From contig CM066730.1 in the NCBI GenBank assembly GCA_033961575.1, positions 138,411,523 through 138,475,522 of the forward strand: a stretch of 64,000 nt of DNA, in the 5' to 3' direction. The position numbers were made by a program, and so were the translations under genes. The DNA comes from Aselliscus stoliczkanus (Eukaryota > Chordata > Mammalia > Chiroptera > Hipposideridae). This document shows positions 1 through 11,175 of the stretch, one piece after another (the stretch's first letter is position 1; every line of letters begins with the position of its first letter). The notes beneath the pieces are model-generated. The model did not search any database, had not been told where the DNA came from, and saw only the letters and a list, made by a program, of their open reading frames with translations.

Positions 1-289
1 AAGATGATGGAACCTAGTCCTTTAGGTTTATGAGGGAGAACAATGGAAGGGTGGAGGCAAGCATGCAAACCAGCAGTCTCTCCTTGGCTGATGGCTTGGA
101 AAGCTTTTGGGCAGGGCATACACTGTCATTTGCCCCACATCCTGAAGCTCCCTTTGAGAACTGCATCAGGTCCCATTCACTATGGTTGTTACCTGCCTGG
201 CCCCTCCAAACATTTGTTTCTGTAACCCTTCTCAACTCTTTCATGCATATGGTTTTGACTACCACCTGAGTGGAAATATTTCAAAACAT
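1..289. other. No feature recognised
   Basis: Unique-looking sequence. The open frames on both strands are short, lack recognisable domains and have no convincing splice context. Confidence 0.5.
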
Positions 290-689
290 CCATCTCCAGT
301 TTATGCCTTTTTCTTTAAGCTTCTACATCTTCTATCTACCTGTCCCTGAGTGCCTCATTTTCAAATAACTCATTATCTTTTCTCACAAAATTATCCCTCC
401 CCGGGGTTCCCTTTACTGGGTTTCCCAAGTCAGAAAATTGGAAAGCACCCTCGAACCTTTCCTTTCTAGCGCATCGAGTTAATCACTGATATCTACTAAT
501 ATTACTTCCTAAAAGCTTCTTCCAACTCTTCCTTCCTCTCCATTCTTTCTGATAATTCCCTAATCCAGGATTATATCATCTTTTGCTTAAACTACTATAA
601 CAGCTTCCAAAAAGGTCTCCTTGCTGTCAACTCATCTCCACCCAGTGCATTCCCACTTACCAACCAAGGTGTCTTTAAAAACTGTAAAT
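290..689 (+). repeat. L2 LINE fragment
   Basis: Pyrimidine-rich sequence with L2-like phrases (cttccaa..gtctccttgctgtcaac and the exhaustion into gtctttaaaaactgtaaatc). It is a diverged ancient LINE-2 piece. It stops where the L1 fragment begins, so the L1 probably landed on it. Confidence 0.5.
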
Positions 690-983
690 CTGTACTCAAA
701 AGAAGCTAGAAGTAGAAGGAAACCACCTTAACATAATAAAGGTCATGTATGAAAAACTCACAGCTAACATCATGTTCATTGGTGAAAGACTGAAAGCTTT
801 TCCTCTAAGATCTCGACAAGACACAGATGCCTGCTTTTGCCACTTCTATTCAACATAACAGCAGCAGTCCTGGCCAGAGTAATTAGGCAAGAAAAAGAAA
901 TAAAAGGCATCCAAATTGAAAATAAAATATACAATTTTCTCTGTTAACAGATGACATGATCTTACATGTAGAAAATCCTACAC

Positions 984-1020
<37 letters not shown>

Positions 1021-1775
1021 TTAGAATGAGTAAATGAATCAGCAAAGTTGTAGAATACAAAACTAACATACAAAATATCAGTTGCATTTCTATATACTAA
1101 CAATGAACAACCTGAATGGGAAATTAGGAAAATAATAGCATCAAAAAGAATACTTAGGAATAATCTTAAGGCGGCAACAGACTTGTACACTGAAAACTAC
1201 AAAATGTTGCTGAAGGAAATTAAAGAAGACACAAATAATGGAAAGACATTATTTGTGTTCATGGAAAAGAAGACAATATTGTTAAGACGTCAATACTACC
1301 CAAAGCTATCTACAGGTTCAGCGCAACTCCTGTTAAAATCCCAATGATGATTTTGGAGAAGCAGAAAAACCCATTCTAAAATTCATATGAAATCTCAAAG
1401 GACTTTCAATAGGCAATATAGTTTTGAAAAAGAAGAGCAAAGTTAGAGGTCTCACATTTCCTGATTTCAAAACTTACTGCAAAGCTATGATGATTGAAAC
1501 AGTGAAGTGCTGGCACAAAGGTAGACATATAGACCAATGGAACAGAATGAAAGCCCAGAAACAAACCCTTGTATATACATGGCAAAATGATTTTCAACAA
1601 GTGTGCCAAGACCATTTAATGAGGGAAAAGAACAGTTTTTTCAACCAATGGTGTTTGGAAAATTGAATACCTCCCTCCCCCCAAAAAAGTTTGACCCTTA
1701 CTTTATAGCACATACAAAAATTAACTCAAAATGGATTAAAGGTCTAAACATAAGAACTAAAATTATAAAAGTAGT
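690..1775 (+). mobile_element. Old L1 fragment, ORF2 reverse-transcriptase region
   Basis: The plus strand reads as decayed L1 ORF2. A segment near 935-980 translates to [13 protein letters not shown], matching the L1 reverse-transcriptase FADD box with the F-A changed to L-T. Further on come the usual L1 sections corresponding to [11 protein letters not shown] and KVRGLTFPDFKTYC. Several frameshifts and stops make it inactive. An (AC)n tract lies inside it. Both 5' and 3' ends of the parent element are missing. Confidence 0.88.
987..1018. repeat. (AC)n microsatellite
   Basis: About 16 perfect AC units inside the L1 ORF2 fragment, so the tract arose after that insertion. Confidence 0.97.
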
Positions 1776-1950
1776 ACATTTATTTAATATCTACTTTTAT
1801 TGATGCCTTCTATTGTAGGCATGGAAGCAAGCACTTCATACATGTTATCTCTGAACTTTACAGGAATTCCATTTTGCAAAAGAGGAAACTTGAGCCAGAG
1901 ATGATAAAAAAAAAATTGCTTAATATCAATCTGATCTTATGCTGATCATG
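1776..1950 (-). repeat. MIR SINE, minus strand
   Basis: Contains the minus-strand MIR core (gcacttcatacatgttatct, then gaggaaacttgagccagaga). Diverged; borders approximate. Confidence 0.55.
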
Positions 1951-2004
1951 GGCTGATTCGGACTCTTCTCAAAGTCAGCTCTCTGGCCAACTCAAAGTAA
2001 AGCC

Positions 2005-2165
2005 TTATAAAAAAAATACAGGTTTTAAAATCAGACTCACTAAAGCTGGGAAGCTGGACATGATTTTTAATCTTTCTGTTGACTCAATTTCCTCATCTTT
2101 AATATGGAGATATTAATATCTGACCTCTGCAAGTCACAGGTGATGAGGACTAATTAAAAGGAAAT
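2005..2165 (+). repeat. MIR SINE, plus strand
   Basis: Shows the MIR run ctcaatttcctcatcttta followed by atggagatattaatatctgacct. Confidence 0.65.
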
Positions 2166-2600
2166 GGGGACCAGAGAGAAATCTATGACTAAGTCATTCT
2201 GGCTCTCTAGGGTCATAGAAATTTTAATACATTTAAATTCATAACAAAGTCAGAAGATGAGCTGTTGGGAGAGGTGATATCTACTCTGGAAATGGAAATA
2301 AGAGAGAGAAGAAAAATGAAAATAATGGTGAATTCTGTTTATAAGAAACAGGCATGAGAAAAGATTTTGAAAACTCTTTTGTCTCATTTATTGATGGGGA
2401 AGGAATCATAAATATGCATATCATGCAAATTACCCTTAAAAAACAATTCTGAGTGATTATCAGTGGCAATATGATATAGTACAGTTCCAACTCTGATTTC
2501 ACAATTGCATATCCATGGATATGAAGGGAGCCAAAGTTTTGCTGCCCTGAAGTTACCTTTTTAGGATATTGATTTTTAAGTTGTTATATTAAGAAACAAG
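2166..2600. other. No feature recognised
   Basis: AT-rich sequence with no recognised repeat and only short chance frames. Confidence 0.5.
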
Positions 2601-3035
2601 ACTGTGAAAGAACCCTCCCCCCTTTCCTGCCCAAGACATTCAGACAGGAAACCCTGCTGTAAGTAGAGAGCCTTGGCTTAATCACCTTAAGAATCTTCAC
2701 CCTAGCATTAGTCTCTAAGCCTGTTAGCTAGACACCCCATGCCCCATAGTTTTTTAGTTGCCTAGCAAGAATTTCCCTGCCATGTATGTTCTGTTCTTCC
2801 TCCACTACCTGTAAATCGCCCACTCTCACTTCTGAAATCTGATACTCCGTCCCCCCTTCTCCATTGTACAATAACATCATATATACACAGTATTGCCTCA
2901 CTGTCTTTGGAATTTTCATGCTAATGTGAATTCCCCATGAGCATGTATTAAAATCTTGATTTTCTCCTGCTAATCTGACTCTGTTAATTTGATTGCTGGC
3001 CCAGCTATAAGAACTTAGAAGGTGGGAAGAAAAGT
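2601..3035 (+). mobile_element. Ancient ERV-type solo LTR (probable)
   Basis: Begins with TG (tgtgaaagaa). It has a TATA-like stretch near 2878, an ATTAAA polyadenylation signal near 2948 followed by a ctcctgctaatctgactctg segment, and a terminal section gcccagctataagaacttag. That order resembles U3-R-U5 of a class I endogenous retrovirus LTR. No gag, pol or env remnant is next to it, so it would be a solo LTR. The end is uncertain and I see no clear target-site duplication. Confidence 0.55.
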
Positions 3036-3064
3036 ATTAATACTGTATAGCCCGTATGATTGCA

Positions 3065-3390
3065 TTTGGACATATCATGTAAGTGTTCCAGATCTCCAGG
3101 TCCCTGTCTGTAAAACAGGAATATTAATACCTACCTGACTTCCTGAGGAGAAAAAAGTGAGAAAATAGTGTGCATATTATTTGAAAAGTTAAAATACCAT
3201 TTGGGTCTAGGTTAAATTTTGTTAGACATATGATCTAAACCACTTCACTGTTCTGAACCTGTTTACTCATCTGTAAAAGACATAAAAATAGAACCTACAT
3301 TATACCATTGTTAAAGGGATTACATGAAATAATATAGGTAAATGCTTAACATGGTGCCTGGTACATATTAAGGACTCCGTAAGGGGCTGT
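3065..3390 (+). repeat. Two MIR fragments, plus strand
   Basis: First piece around 3100-3160 (ctgtctgtaaaacaggaata). A second, longer piece around 3195-3385 carries tttactcatctgtaaaag and the MIR tail atgcttaacatggtgcctgg. Confidence 0.7.
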
Positions 3391-4084
3391 GTTTACACGG
3401 TATATACCAACAACAACTGCAATAGAAACTGCTTTAATACTGGGAATTAAAGAAAGTAGGATCTATTGGGGATTTTAGGAGAAGATTTCATGAAATTTTT
3501 TAAAATCCAGCATTCTCAGTCTTCTTAATTTGTCCTTACCCTCAGAAACAGCAAGAGAACAGCATTCCTGAGGTAGCATGCTTCTCTGTGAATTTTCTTT
3601 GACTCTGTGAGGTTAGAAGCTTCTGGTCTCCTGTGATTGAACACTCCCAAGACATTGGACCATTTCCTGAACTTCATTTATTTAATAACTAATCTTTTAT
3701 TGCCATCCTTCTCTTAAAGTCGGCGAGCCAATATCGTTCCCACCCCCATCCCACTTCAGGGTCTCACCTCTTTAATCATTTGGATAATGCTGAGACACAC
3801 TACAAACCATTTTAATGGAAGGCTGATAAGTGAAGGCCATTTTTCCTCCTGTCAGCTTCTCATCCTAGCAATATTTCGGATGATTTTCAATAATCTCAGC
3901 AAATCACTTATGTCATTCTCCCACAACCACCTAGTTAATATCCCCAGTCAACAGGTTTCTTTTCGCTCTTTTGTCTGGGAAAGCCTGCTACACATGGGCC
4001 CAGACGCCACAGGAATGAGTCTGTCCCTGGAATTTGCACAAATCAAGCCCTCAACTGCAACATTAACATCTTCCCAAGTTAATA
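3391..4084. other. No feature recognised
   Basis: Mixed-composition sequence. A 105-codon open frame on the plus strand (3787-4104) runs into the neighbouring MIR and has no recognisable domain, so I treat it as chance. Confidence 0.5.
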
Positions 4085-4510
4085 ATAATAGCTACCATCT
4101 CTGAGCCATGATTCTGTGCTAGGCAGTATCTGTATTATCGTGTTTAGTGCTCAGAAAGCCTACTAGGGAATACTCTCATGTCCATTTTATGGATGGAGAG
4201 ACTTAGGCTTAGCACACTGTTCCTCAAAGCCTGGTCCTGGGAGAAACAACATTTGCTGGGAACTTACTAGAAATGCAAATTCTCCAACTTCACCATCGAC
4301 CTACGGAATAAGAATTTCCGGGGTGGGGCGGGGTTCAGGAATCTGTTTTTAATGAGTCCCCCTGGTGATTCTGATACAGGCTACAGTTTGAGAAGCACTA
4401 GACTAGAAAAGGTAAGTAACTTTCCAGATTCATAGAGCTAATAAGTGGCTGTGTGAGGCTTAGAAATTACAGTCTGGCTGGCTCCTAAACCAGAGTCAGA
4501 GGGGCTCTTA
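4085..4510 (-). repeat. MIR SINE, minus strand, split by MER5A
   Basis: The minus-strand MIR core runs to about 4211 (ctgtgctaggcagtatctgt, atggatggagagacttagg). It resumes at about 4403 (aggtaagtaactttccagat, ctggctggctcctaaaccag). The two halves fit together once the intervening MER5A is removed. Confidence 0.8.
4212..4402 (-). mobile_element. MER5A-like hAT MITE
   Basis: About 190 bp, the normal MER5A length. It starts cactgttcctcaaag and ends tttgagaagcactag, the imperfect inverted termini of this Charlie-type (hAT) non-autonomous transposon. Internal phrases tactagaaatgcaaattctc and gattctgatacagg are typical. Confidence 0.88.
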
Positions 4511-4585
4511 CATGGTTTATGAAATTTTAGGATTTGAAGAAAAGTTGCTTTGTACAATAAAGACATCTATTATTTCATTTAATGA
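4511..4585. other. Short unassigned spacer
   Basis: Nothing recognised. Confidence 0.4.
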
Positions 4586-4925
4586 GATGTGCAGAGGTAG
4601 CTCAGGTCCAAGATTGGTTGAATTCAGCAGCTCGATGGTATTAGGGCTCCAGCCCAACAACATGTCTCTCATCCTCTTGGCTTTCTCTTCATGGTTATAA
4701 GGGGGCCTCGGCAATTCTAGCATTATTACATTTTGTTCCTCAATGCCTAGATGTCTAGGGGTGGAGGCAGAAGGAAAGGGCTGGTCTCTTCTTTCATGTC
4801 TTTTACGAACAATACTTTTTTCCCAAGAGGTGTCTTCCCCCAACAGACCTCGTATTATTGCTCAGATTCTCATCACATGTTCATTCCCCAAAACAATCAG
4901 TCGAAAGAAAAATTAAATAAAATGA
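4586..4925. repeat. Unnamed ancient repeat, copy 1
   Basis: Order of phrases: attcagcagctcgatgg, catcctcttggctttctctt, gcaattctagcattattaca, gtggaggcagaaggaaaggg, then atgttcattccccaaaacaa. The same order recurs, more diverged, at 46.13-46.6 kb and 59.37-59.66 kb. I recognise it as a common mammalian repeat but cannot name it. The 108-codon minus-strand open frame inside it is not supported as a gene. Confidence 0.5.
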
Positions 4926-5565
4926 TTGGTGAAGGATGATTAAGATTCACTTCATTTGAAACACATGACTTGCCTGAATGAATGCAGTGGATGAAAATGT
5001 TAGATCAGAGCAATGGGTACAAATTATGAAATGGTAAGAAATAAGTTTGGATTCACAGGCTGACATCAGACGATAAGAATCCAATAGAAAAATTAAGAGT
5101 TTATACCATAAGAAATACAGAGCGTCTAAATTTTTGACCTGGAATGTGTAAGGATATTCAGGGCAACAGTCTGCTGGTGGTATGTAGGAGAGACGGGTAC
5201 TAGATTTGGGAGAAGGAATGATGAGAGGCTGTGGGAGAACAGTGTTGTTGTAGCCTTAGAATGAACCAAAGGGTTGGGTCAGGTATGTGGCAATGGGTAT
5301 GAAAGATGGGTACAGGTAACAGTCATTTGGAAGGGAAATTGGCAAAAGTAGGTGACAGATTGGCCATGGGGAGATAGAGAAGAGGATGAGTCAGGGTTAT
5401 CGGCCTTCTTCACATCTGTGACCAGTTGTTCTGCCCCTCTGAGGCCTGGATGAAGAGAAAAGTGCTAACTTCTGCAAAAGGAATTTAGGCAAGTTAAAGG
5501 CAAACTGTGTTATTTAGGGCTATGTGCTGAAATTCTTAAATGTGATGCTTGGCTCTGTGATATAA
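4926..5565. other. No feature recognised
   Basis: Purine-rich sequence, possibly a very old LINE-2 remnant on the minus strand, but too diverged to claim. Confidence 0.4.
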
Positions 5566-5601
5566 TAACAATAATAATAATTAATAATAATAATAAATAA
5601 T
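5566..5601. repeat. (TAA)n microsatellite
   Basis: Near-perfect AAT/TAA units with single interruptions. Confidence 0.92.
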
Positions 5602-5629
5602 GCCATTTATTGCCAGTCTACTATGCCTT

Positions 5630-6780
5630 GCTGTTTTATTTATTTATTTAAACTTATTTTTATTATTGAAAATTTCAAACATATACAAAACTAGGGAGAA
5701 GGGGATAATGAACCTGCACTACCTATTAACCAGCTTCAACGTAATCAAATCCTAGCCAAGAGGTCTTGTCCGCTCTCTTCCCTCACTCATAGTATCCTAA
5801 TACCCCAGTCCAGGTTATTATTATTATTTTTTGAATAAAAACTTTACTGACACATAATTAATATACCATACAATTCAGCTATTTAAAGCATATAATTCAA
5901 TGGTTTTAGTATATTCTTAGAGTTGTGAAACCATTACAGCAATTAATTTAGAACATTTCATTACCTTCAAAAGAAATCCTATACTCTTCAGTTATCACCC
6001 ATTGTCCCTAAATCTCTCTCCCGCTAGCCCTAAGCAAGCATTAATCTATTTTTTGTTGCTATATCTTTGCCTATTATGGACATTTCATACAAATGGAATC
6101 ATACATTATGTAGTCTTTTGTGATTGGCTTCTGTCACTTAGCATAACGTTTTCAAGTTTCATTCATCTTGGAGCATATATCAGTACTTCACTTCTTTTTA
6201 ATGCCAGATGATACTCCATTGTGTGGATATGCTACATTTTATTTATCCAGTCATCAGTTCATGGACACTGGAGTTCCAATTTTTGGCTACTATGAATAAT
6301 GCTACTATGAAGTTTTTATTTCTGGTGAAGTCCAAGTTATCTATTTTTTGGTTGTTGTTGCTGTTGTTTGTATTTGTGGTGTATATTCAAAAAATAGTTG
6401 CCTAATTCATGATCACAAAAATCTACACCTATGCTTTTTTTCTAAGCGTTTTAGGTATTTGATCCATTTTGAGTTAATTTTTATAGATGGTGCTGCGGGG
6501 TCTCACTTTGTTCTTTTGCAGGTGGATATCCAGCTGTCCCAGCAATGATAGTTAAAAAAGAATATTCAAAACATTGTTGAATTGTCTCAGCTACCTTGTT
6601 GAAAATTAATTAACCATTACCCCAGTTATGTTGAAGCAAATCCCAGGTATCATGTCAATTCATCCATAATTATATCAATATGTACTTCTAAACTTCAATG
6701 CCCCAGTGTTTTATCCATCTCATCACTAATCCTCACAATATTCATCAAAGTACCACTATCCACAGTTAGCAGAAAAGGAC
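5630..6780 (-). repeat. Ancient LINE-like repeat split by an L1
   Basis: The left part (to about 5811) contains gaaaatttcaaacatataca and ccagcttcaacgtaatcaaa. The right part (from about 6547) contains gaagcaaatcccaggtatca and ttcatccataattatatcaa. These are consecutive parts of one known old mammalian repeat, interrupted by the L1 between them. Family name not certain. Confidence 0.55.
5812..6546 (-). mobile_element. L1 3' fragment, minus strand
   Basis: Reads on the minus strand as the end of ORF2. Seen on the plus strand, tgccagatgatactccattg corresponds to the L1 AAIKK segment, and gtggatatccagctgtccca to the upstream part of the ORF2 C-terminal region. A normal intermediate segment is missing around 6320-6340, so there is an internal deletion. 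Old and inactive. Confidence 0.85.
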
Positions 6781-6860
6781 ACTGATGCTTTTTTGAAGGG
6801 ATTGTATGATTTGCCCAAGATCCAAAGGCTGTGCCCTTCCTATTACACCATTATCCACTG
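6690..6860 (-). repeat. MIR-like fragment, minus strand
   Basis: Weak match: ggattgtatgatttgcccaa then atccaaaggctgtgcccttc, resembling the minus-strand MIR 'accttgcccaaggtcacac ... gctcttaaccac' order. Confidence 0.4.
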
Positions 6861-7999
6861 TGGCCAAAGCTCTGTGAAATACAGTCATAGTGAGGGCAGC
6901 GTGACCCAGGCAATCGTTGTCTTCAGTTTCTTAAAGGTATCATTTAACTTGTTTACTTTCTTCATTGGCACCATTGCACTCTCTATTTGCCCTTCATCCA
7001 GTGTTCTATCCACCAGGAGAGATAGAAAGACAACTCCCTAAAAACTCATAGATTACCTCTTCAGAATTCAGAGAAAATATAAGGCAGGAAAAACAAAAGC
7101 TCGAGGTGAGGAGAATATAAATTGGCATCAGTCTGAGAGGTAACACTGTCCATTCTGAAGTGAAAGGCAGGCTGAACAATCTTAACTTTCAAATGGAAAC
7201 TGAAATTTATTTACTAGAAGGAAGACTTGAATGACCAAATCTCAGCATTGAAAGACACCTTCAGTAGCAGTTTGTCTGACTTCTTATTTCACACGTGTAA
7301 AAATGTCTAGTAACTTTCCCAAGGTAACAGGGCTAGTTAATGGTTAAAAAAAAAAAAGGGACTCAAAGGGACTCAAAGGCAGGCCCTCTGATTCCTATGT
7401 TAGGGGAATATCAGAATTTTCTGTTCCTGGAGCTTCATGGGCATGAACCAGTTAACTTGCCCCCACCAAGCAAAGAGTATATGGAACCTCCTAAGACTAA
7501 AAAAATTCAGGAATGTGGAAAAGGGAAGAAAAATTGATCAAGATTGGGATTTTTCTGAAACTGCCTATGGGGAACAGGAATTTTCAAAGATCTATAGATA
7601 ACAAGTAATCCTATTTCTGGGTCAGAAGGAAGGTATATGATCCAGGAGTTGGAGAGCATCATGCACATTCTGTCATTTTTTCAATAAGGCAAAGAGAGAG
7701 AGGTGGGCTTGGACTCTACTGCAATAGATGGCCTAGGGCACAACAGAAGCACTGTAGAGAGAACATGGATTTAAAATAACTGGTGAGGAAAAGGTGTACA
7801 GCCTATGCCAGAATGGTTTAGATTTACACCAAAGGGCAGAATCCCACCACGTTGGGCAACACAGAGGAGGGGACACGAGCCAATGACTTGGCCTTTAGGC
7901 TGGTGCTATCTCACCTTCCACCCAGCTCCTACCTCCCCTCCAGCAGAAAGCAATCTCAGGAAAGGTTCTGATGGCAGCTGTGCATAGGTGTTGTAACAA
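6861..7999. other. No gene or clear repeat
   Basis: Contains an A-run and a small tandem duplication (gggactcaaa twice, 7359-7379), and a weak old MIR-like phrase near 7310. Open frames are short. Confidence 0.5.
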
Positions 8000-8190
8000 T
8001 GCATTAGGGTCAGCCAGGCCAAGGTTCAAATTCTGGTTCCTTTACTATCCAGCTATATGATCTTAGGCAAGTCATTTCATCTCTCCAAGCTTAAGTTTCT
8101 ACCTCTGTACAATGCAACGATGTTGGGAGGATTAACTAAGACGATGGCATAAAACACATAGCACAGTTCCTGTGACATAGTGGGGGTTTC
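8000..8190 (+). repeat. MIR SINE, plus strand
   Basis: Nearly full MIR: ggttcaaattctggttcctt, ctatatgatcttaggcaagt, and a tail with agcacagttcctgtgacata. Confidence 0.85.
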
Positions 8191-8854
8191 ACTCAAGAGT
8201 ATATGCATCCCTCCTTAGTCTTTCATAGCTTAGTATGAATTTGGGTCTCTGTACCACCTCTCCATGGACTCTTTGGCTCTCAGGGCTTGTATCTTTCAGG
8301 ATAGAATTAAATATTTCATGGTACTCTCGAGAGAATTTTAGAACAAAAGGAGCAGAGACCCTGCTGAGGAACATGAGGCGAGAACATTCATGACAGTGTG
8401 GACATCTGGACTCTCCATTCAGTGCTCCCTCCTTGGTGTCACTGATGTGTGCCTGGGATGCTGGTTGCCATGATCACCTCATTATTTCTTCTAGGTCTAA
8501 CCACGACAATGAAATGAAACACTTGCCAAACTCCCCGCCAAACAAGTAGCAGATGTCCAATTTGAAAAAAAAACACATCATTCCTGAACAATAATAATTG
8601 GTTTTCCATTCATCACATGGACCCATCCACAGAAATGGGGGCAGGGAGAGGCAGCTGTGCAGAACCCAGGAATAAGAGCTGGGGTGCAGAAGGGGACCAG
8701 ACATATAGATGTCTGTGTCTTCCCCTGGATGACCATGCAGGAGGCATTCCTTCCAGACAGAGCATACTAATTAATTTATGGCATCACTGACTATGTTCCA
8801 CTGATATTAGGACAAGCTTTGAACAGCCACACAGAAGCAGAGGGCAAAAGCTAA
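8191..8854. other. No feature recognised
   Basis: Unique-looking; only chance frames up to 76 codons. Confidence 0.5.
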
Positions 8855-9050
8855 AGGCTTTTAGAGTCAGACAGGTGCGAGTATCAATGCCACATTTGCC
8901 TCTGACTAGCTGCATGACTGACCAAACTCGTTTCTGTGAGGCTCAGTTTCCTCATATAAAATGAAGATAATAATACTTGCTTCATAGAGTTGTTGTGGGA
9001 GTAAAACAAAAAGCATATGGATGTAGCACGGGGCTTAGATTTAGTAAACC
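8855..9050 (+). repeat. MIR SINE, plus strand
   Basis: Carries ggctcagtttcctcatataa, gatgtagcacggggcttag and intermediate MIR blocks in order. Confidence 0.85.
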
Positions 9051-9300
9051 TTGATAACTATGATAAATTTGTTTTAAAATTATCATGCAGTATAATATAC
9101 CCACTTTGCCACAACATATTAAGATAAATGATTGCTTTTGAGAAATACAGAATCTCATCTAAACAAAAGATATCCAAAGCCCATGCTTTTTCTGAACTTG
9201 CCCTTGTCTTTTCTCCCTGAGGGAACTAGGGTGTAGGAAGGAAGAAAGAAGGAAAGGTTCATTCTTTGAGAAACTTATAAGTTCTAAGGCAACAAGCTAG

Positions 9301-9312
9301 GCATAGATAGAT

Positions 9313-9410
<98 letters not shown>

Positions 9411-9425
9411 GTAGATAGATAGATA
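9301..9425. repeat. (GATA)n microsatellite
   Basis: About 120 bp of GATA units with three small interruptions. Confidence 0.98.
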
Positions 9426-9596
9426 ATTTCATTTACTTTCCTTTGTGCTTTTTTTTAAACATGTGAAAAAATTGAGATGCAGGAAGCTTCAGTGACTCTT
9501 CCAAGGTAAAATGGTGAGTAGAAAACACAGGAGCTCAGATGGCAGTCCCAGATTTTCACTTCCATTGTGGGCTCTTCTCATAATATCATAGCTGCT

Positions 9597-9712
9597 TATC
9601 TATATCTATATATCTCTATCTCTATATATCTATATATCGCTATCTCTATATCATCTATATCTATATCTATATCTATATCTATATCTATATCTATATCCAT
9701 ATCTATATCTAT
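9597..9712. repeat. (CTATAT)n / TATC microsatellite
   Basis: About 115 bp built from TATCTA and CTATAT units. The open frames across it on both strands (poly-Ser/Ile and poly-Asp/Ile) are artefacts of the repeat. Confidence 0.97.
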
Positions 9713-10155
9713 TAGAATGGGCCCAGAAGGAGGGTGCCGGTGGTGGGCCAGGAATGTTGTATCAGACCTGTCATAAAATGGGGGGCAAGCATAGTCCCTT
9801 GGGTTTGCCATTGAATTTTGGTCAAGATGCCCAGAGCTGCAGTAGCATTGTAGGACCAGAAGCACAAAGATAGAAAGCCAGTAAGTTGAGGATGGTTGGG
9901 TGCTTGGTGACACTGTTGGGACTTGCCACAAACCTGGGAGTTGCCTGCCTTTCCACTCCTAGCTAAGTTCAATAACAAAATGCCTTTGTTTCTTCACTTT
10001 TATTAGTTGACATGTTATCTGCAGGCAAAAACATTTCTGTCTGATGTGCTATACTTCTCAGGAGTGAGGGGGCTAGTAAAGACCATGGCACTTATTATCT
10101 ATTCTCTGATGGATGAGTAAATCTGCTTACTTGTAGAATTCCCAGTGTCCATATT

Positions 10156-10158
<3 letters not shown>
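9713..10158. other. No feature recognised
   Basis: Unique-looking sequence. Confidence 0.5.
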
Positions 10159-10198
<40 letters not shown>

Positions 10199-10294
10199 TT
10201 TTGAGGTCAGTGTCACTGGCCCTCATATGTGGGACCCGAACCGGGACCGCTGGCTTCCCAAGGAAGCATTTAACCACCGCATCACTCTGCCGGC
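10159..10294 (-). mobile_element. tRNA-derived SINE (short family), copy a
   Basis: Minus strand. Its tail is a long (ATTT)n run (10155-10202), followed by the body with the inverted B box (ggacccgaacc) and the head ending ctgccggccc. Flanked by a duplication close to cccagtgtccatatttt (10141) and cccagtgtcatatttt (10295). Confidence 0.92.
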
Positions 10295-10574
10295 CCCAGT
10301 GTCATATTTTTATTGGTAGGAGATACCTTTTGGTTGAAGGTATCAGAAAAGAACTGGATTTAGCTTCTATGATTGAGATGAAATTGTTACAGGAAGAAGA
10401 GGTACCTCATTGAACCTCAGTATAGGGATTCAGATAAGCCTGGCAGTGGTCTGGGACAGGGCCTCAAAAGCATATGGTTCTGTTTCTCGCTAATAATATC
10501 TGACGTTCTCTGTGCTTCCTTCTTTTCTTTTCTCCCTTCCCTTTCTGCGTCTCCCTGCCCCTCTTCCCTTCCCA
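10295..10574. other. No feature recognised
   Basis: Short unassigned stretch with a pyrimidine-rich part at 10510-10575. Confidence 0.5.
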
Positions 10575-10760
10575 TGCTTATTGATCCTTACTAAGTGTCA
10601 GGCACTGATCCAGGGCTTTATGTGCATCAATCATTTAATTTTCCTAACTAGCCTATGTGGTAGGTACTATTATTATCTGCGTTTTACAGAGAGAGTTAAT
10701 GACCTTGGTTAAAGTTGAGCTTAGATTTGAATCTATGGCTCAGGTTCATAACCATTACAT
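10575..10760 (-). repeat. MIR SINE, minus strand
   Basis: Contains ctaagtgtcaggcactgatc, gtggtaggtactattattat and cattacattac in minus-strand MIR order. Confidence 0.85.
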
Positions 10761-10847
10761 TACATTTATTTTTCAGTTGCTTATCTTGCTGGATTTTGCT
10801 TTTACTTTCTCCTATCTCCTACTGCTGCATCTTCTTGGCAACCTATT

Positions 10848-11175
10848 TCTACTGATTTTTTTTGAGGTACAATTGCTATACAATAAACAGTACAAATTGA
10901 CATATGTTTGTACCCATGAAAACATCACTACAATTCAGATAAAGAACATATCCCTCACCCGTCCTCAAATTTTCATCATGCCTCTTTGTAACTCATCTCC
11001 TCTCCCTCTCTCCCCCATCCCTAGGTAGCCATAGATCAGTTTGCATTTTCTAGAGTTTTATGTAATTGGAATCATATAGTGTGTAGTGTTTCCTGTCTGC
11101 CTTCTTTCACTCAGCTTAATTATTCTGAGATCCACCCATGACGCTGAGTATATCAATAATTTGTATTTTTTTAAA
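10848..11175 (-). mobile_element. L1 3' end, minus strand
   Basis: L1 3'UTR-type sequence in reverse: gaggtacaattgctatacaa near the tail, then gtaattggaatcatatagtg and tcactcagcttaattattct. Old, truncated at its 5' side. Confidence 0.75.

Noticed and set aside
9301..9425. Regular repeats resembling an array such as CRISPR
   Set aside because: Simple 4-bp units without spacers in a mammalian repeat landscape.
9567..9931. Open frames rich in Ser/Ile or Asp/Ile
   Set aside because: Translations of the CTATAT/TATC microsatellite.
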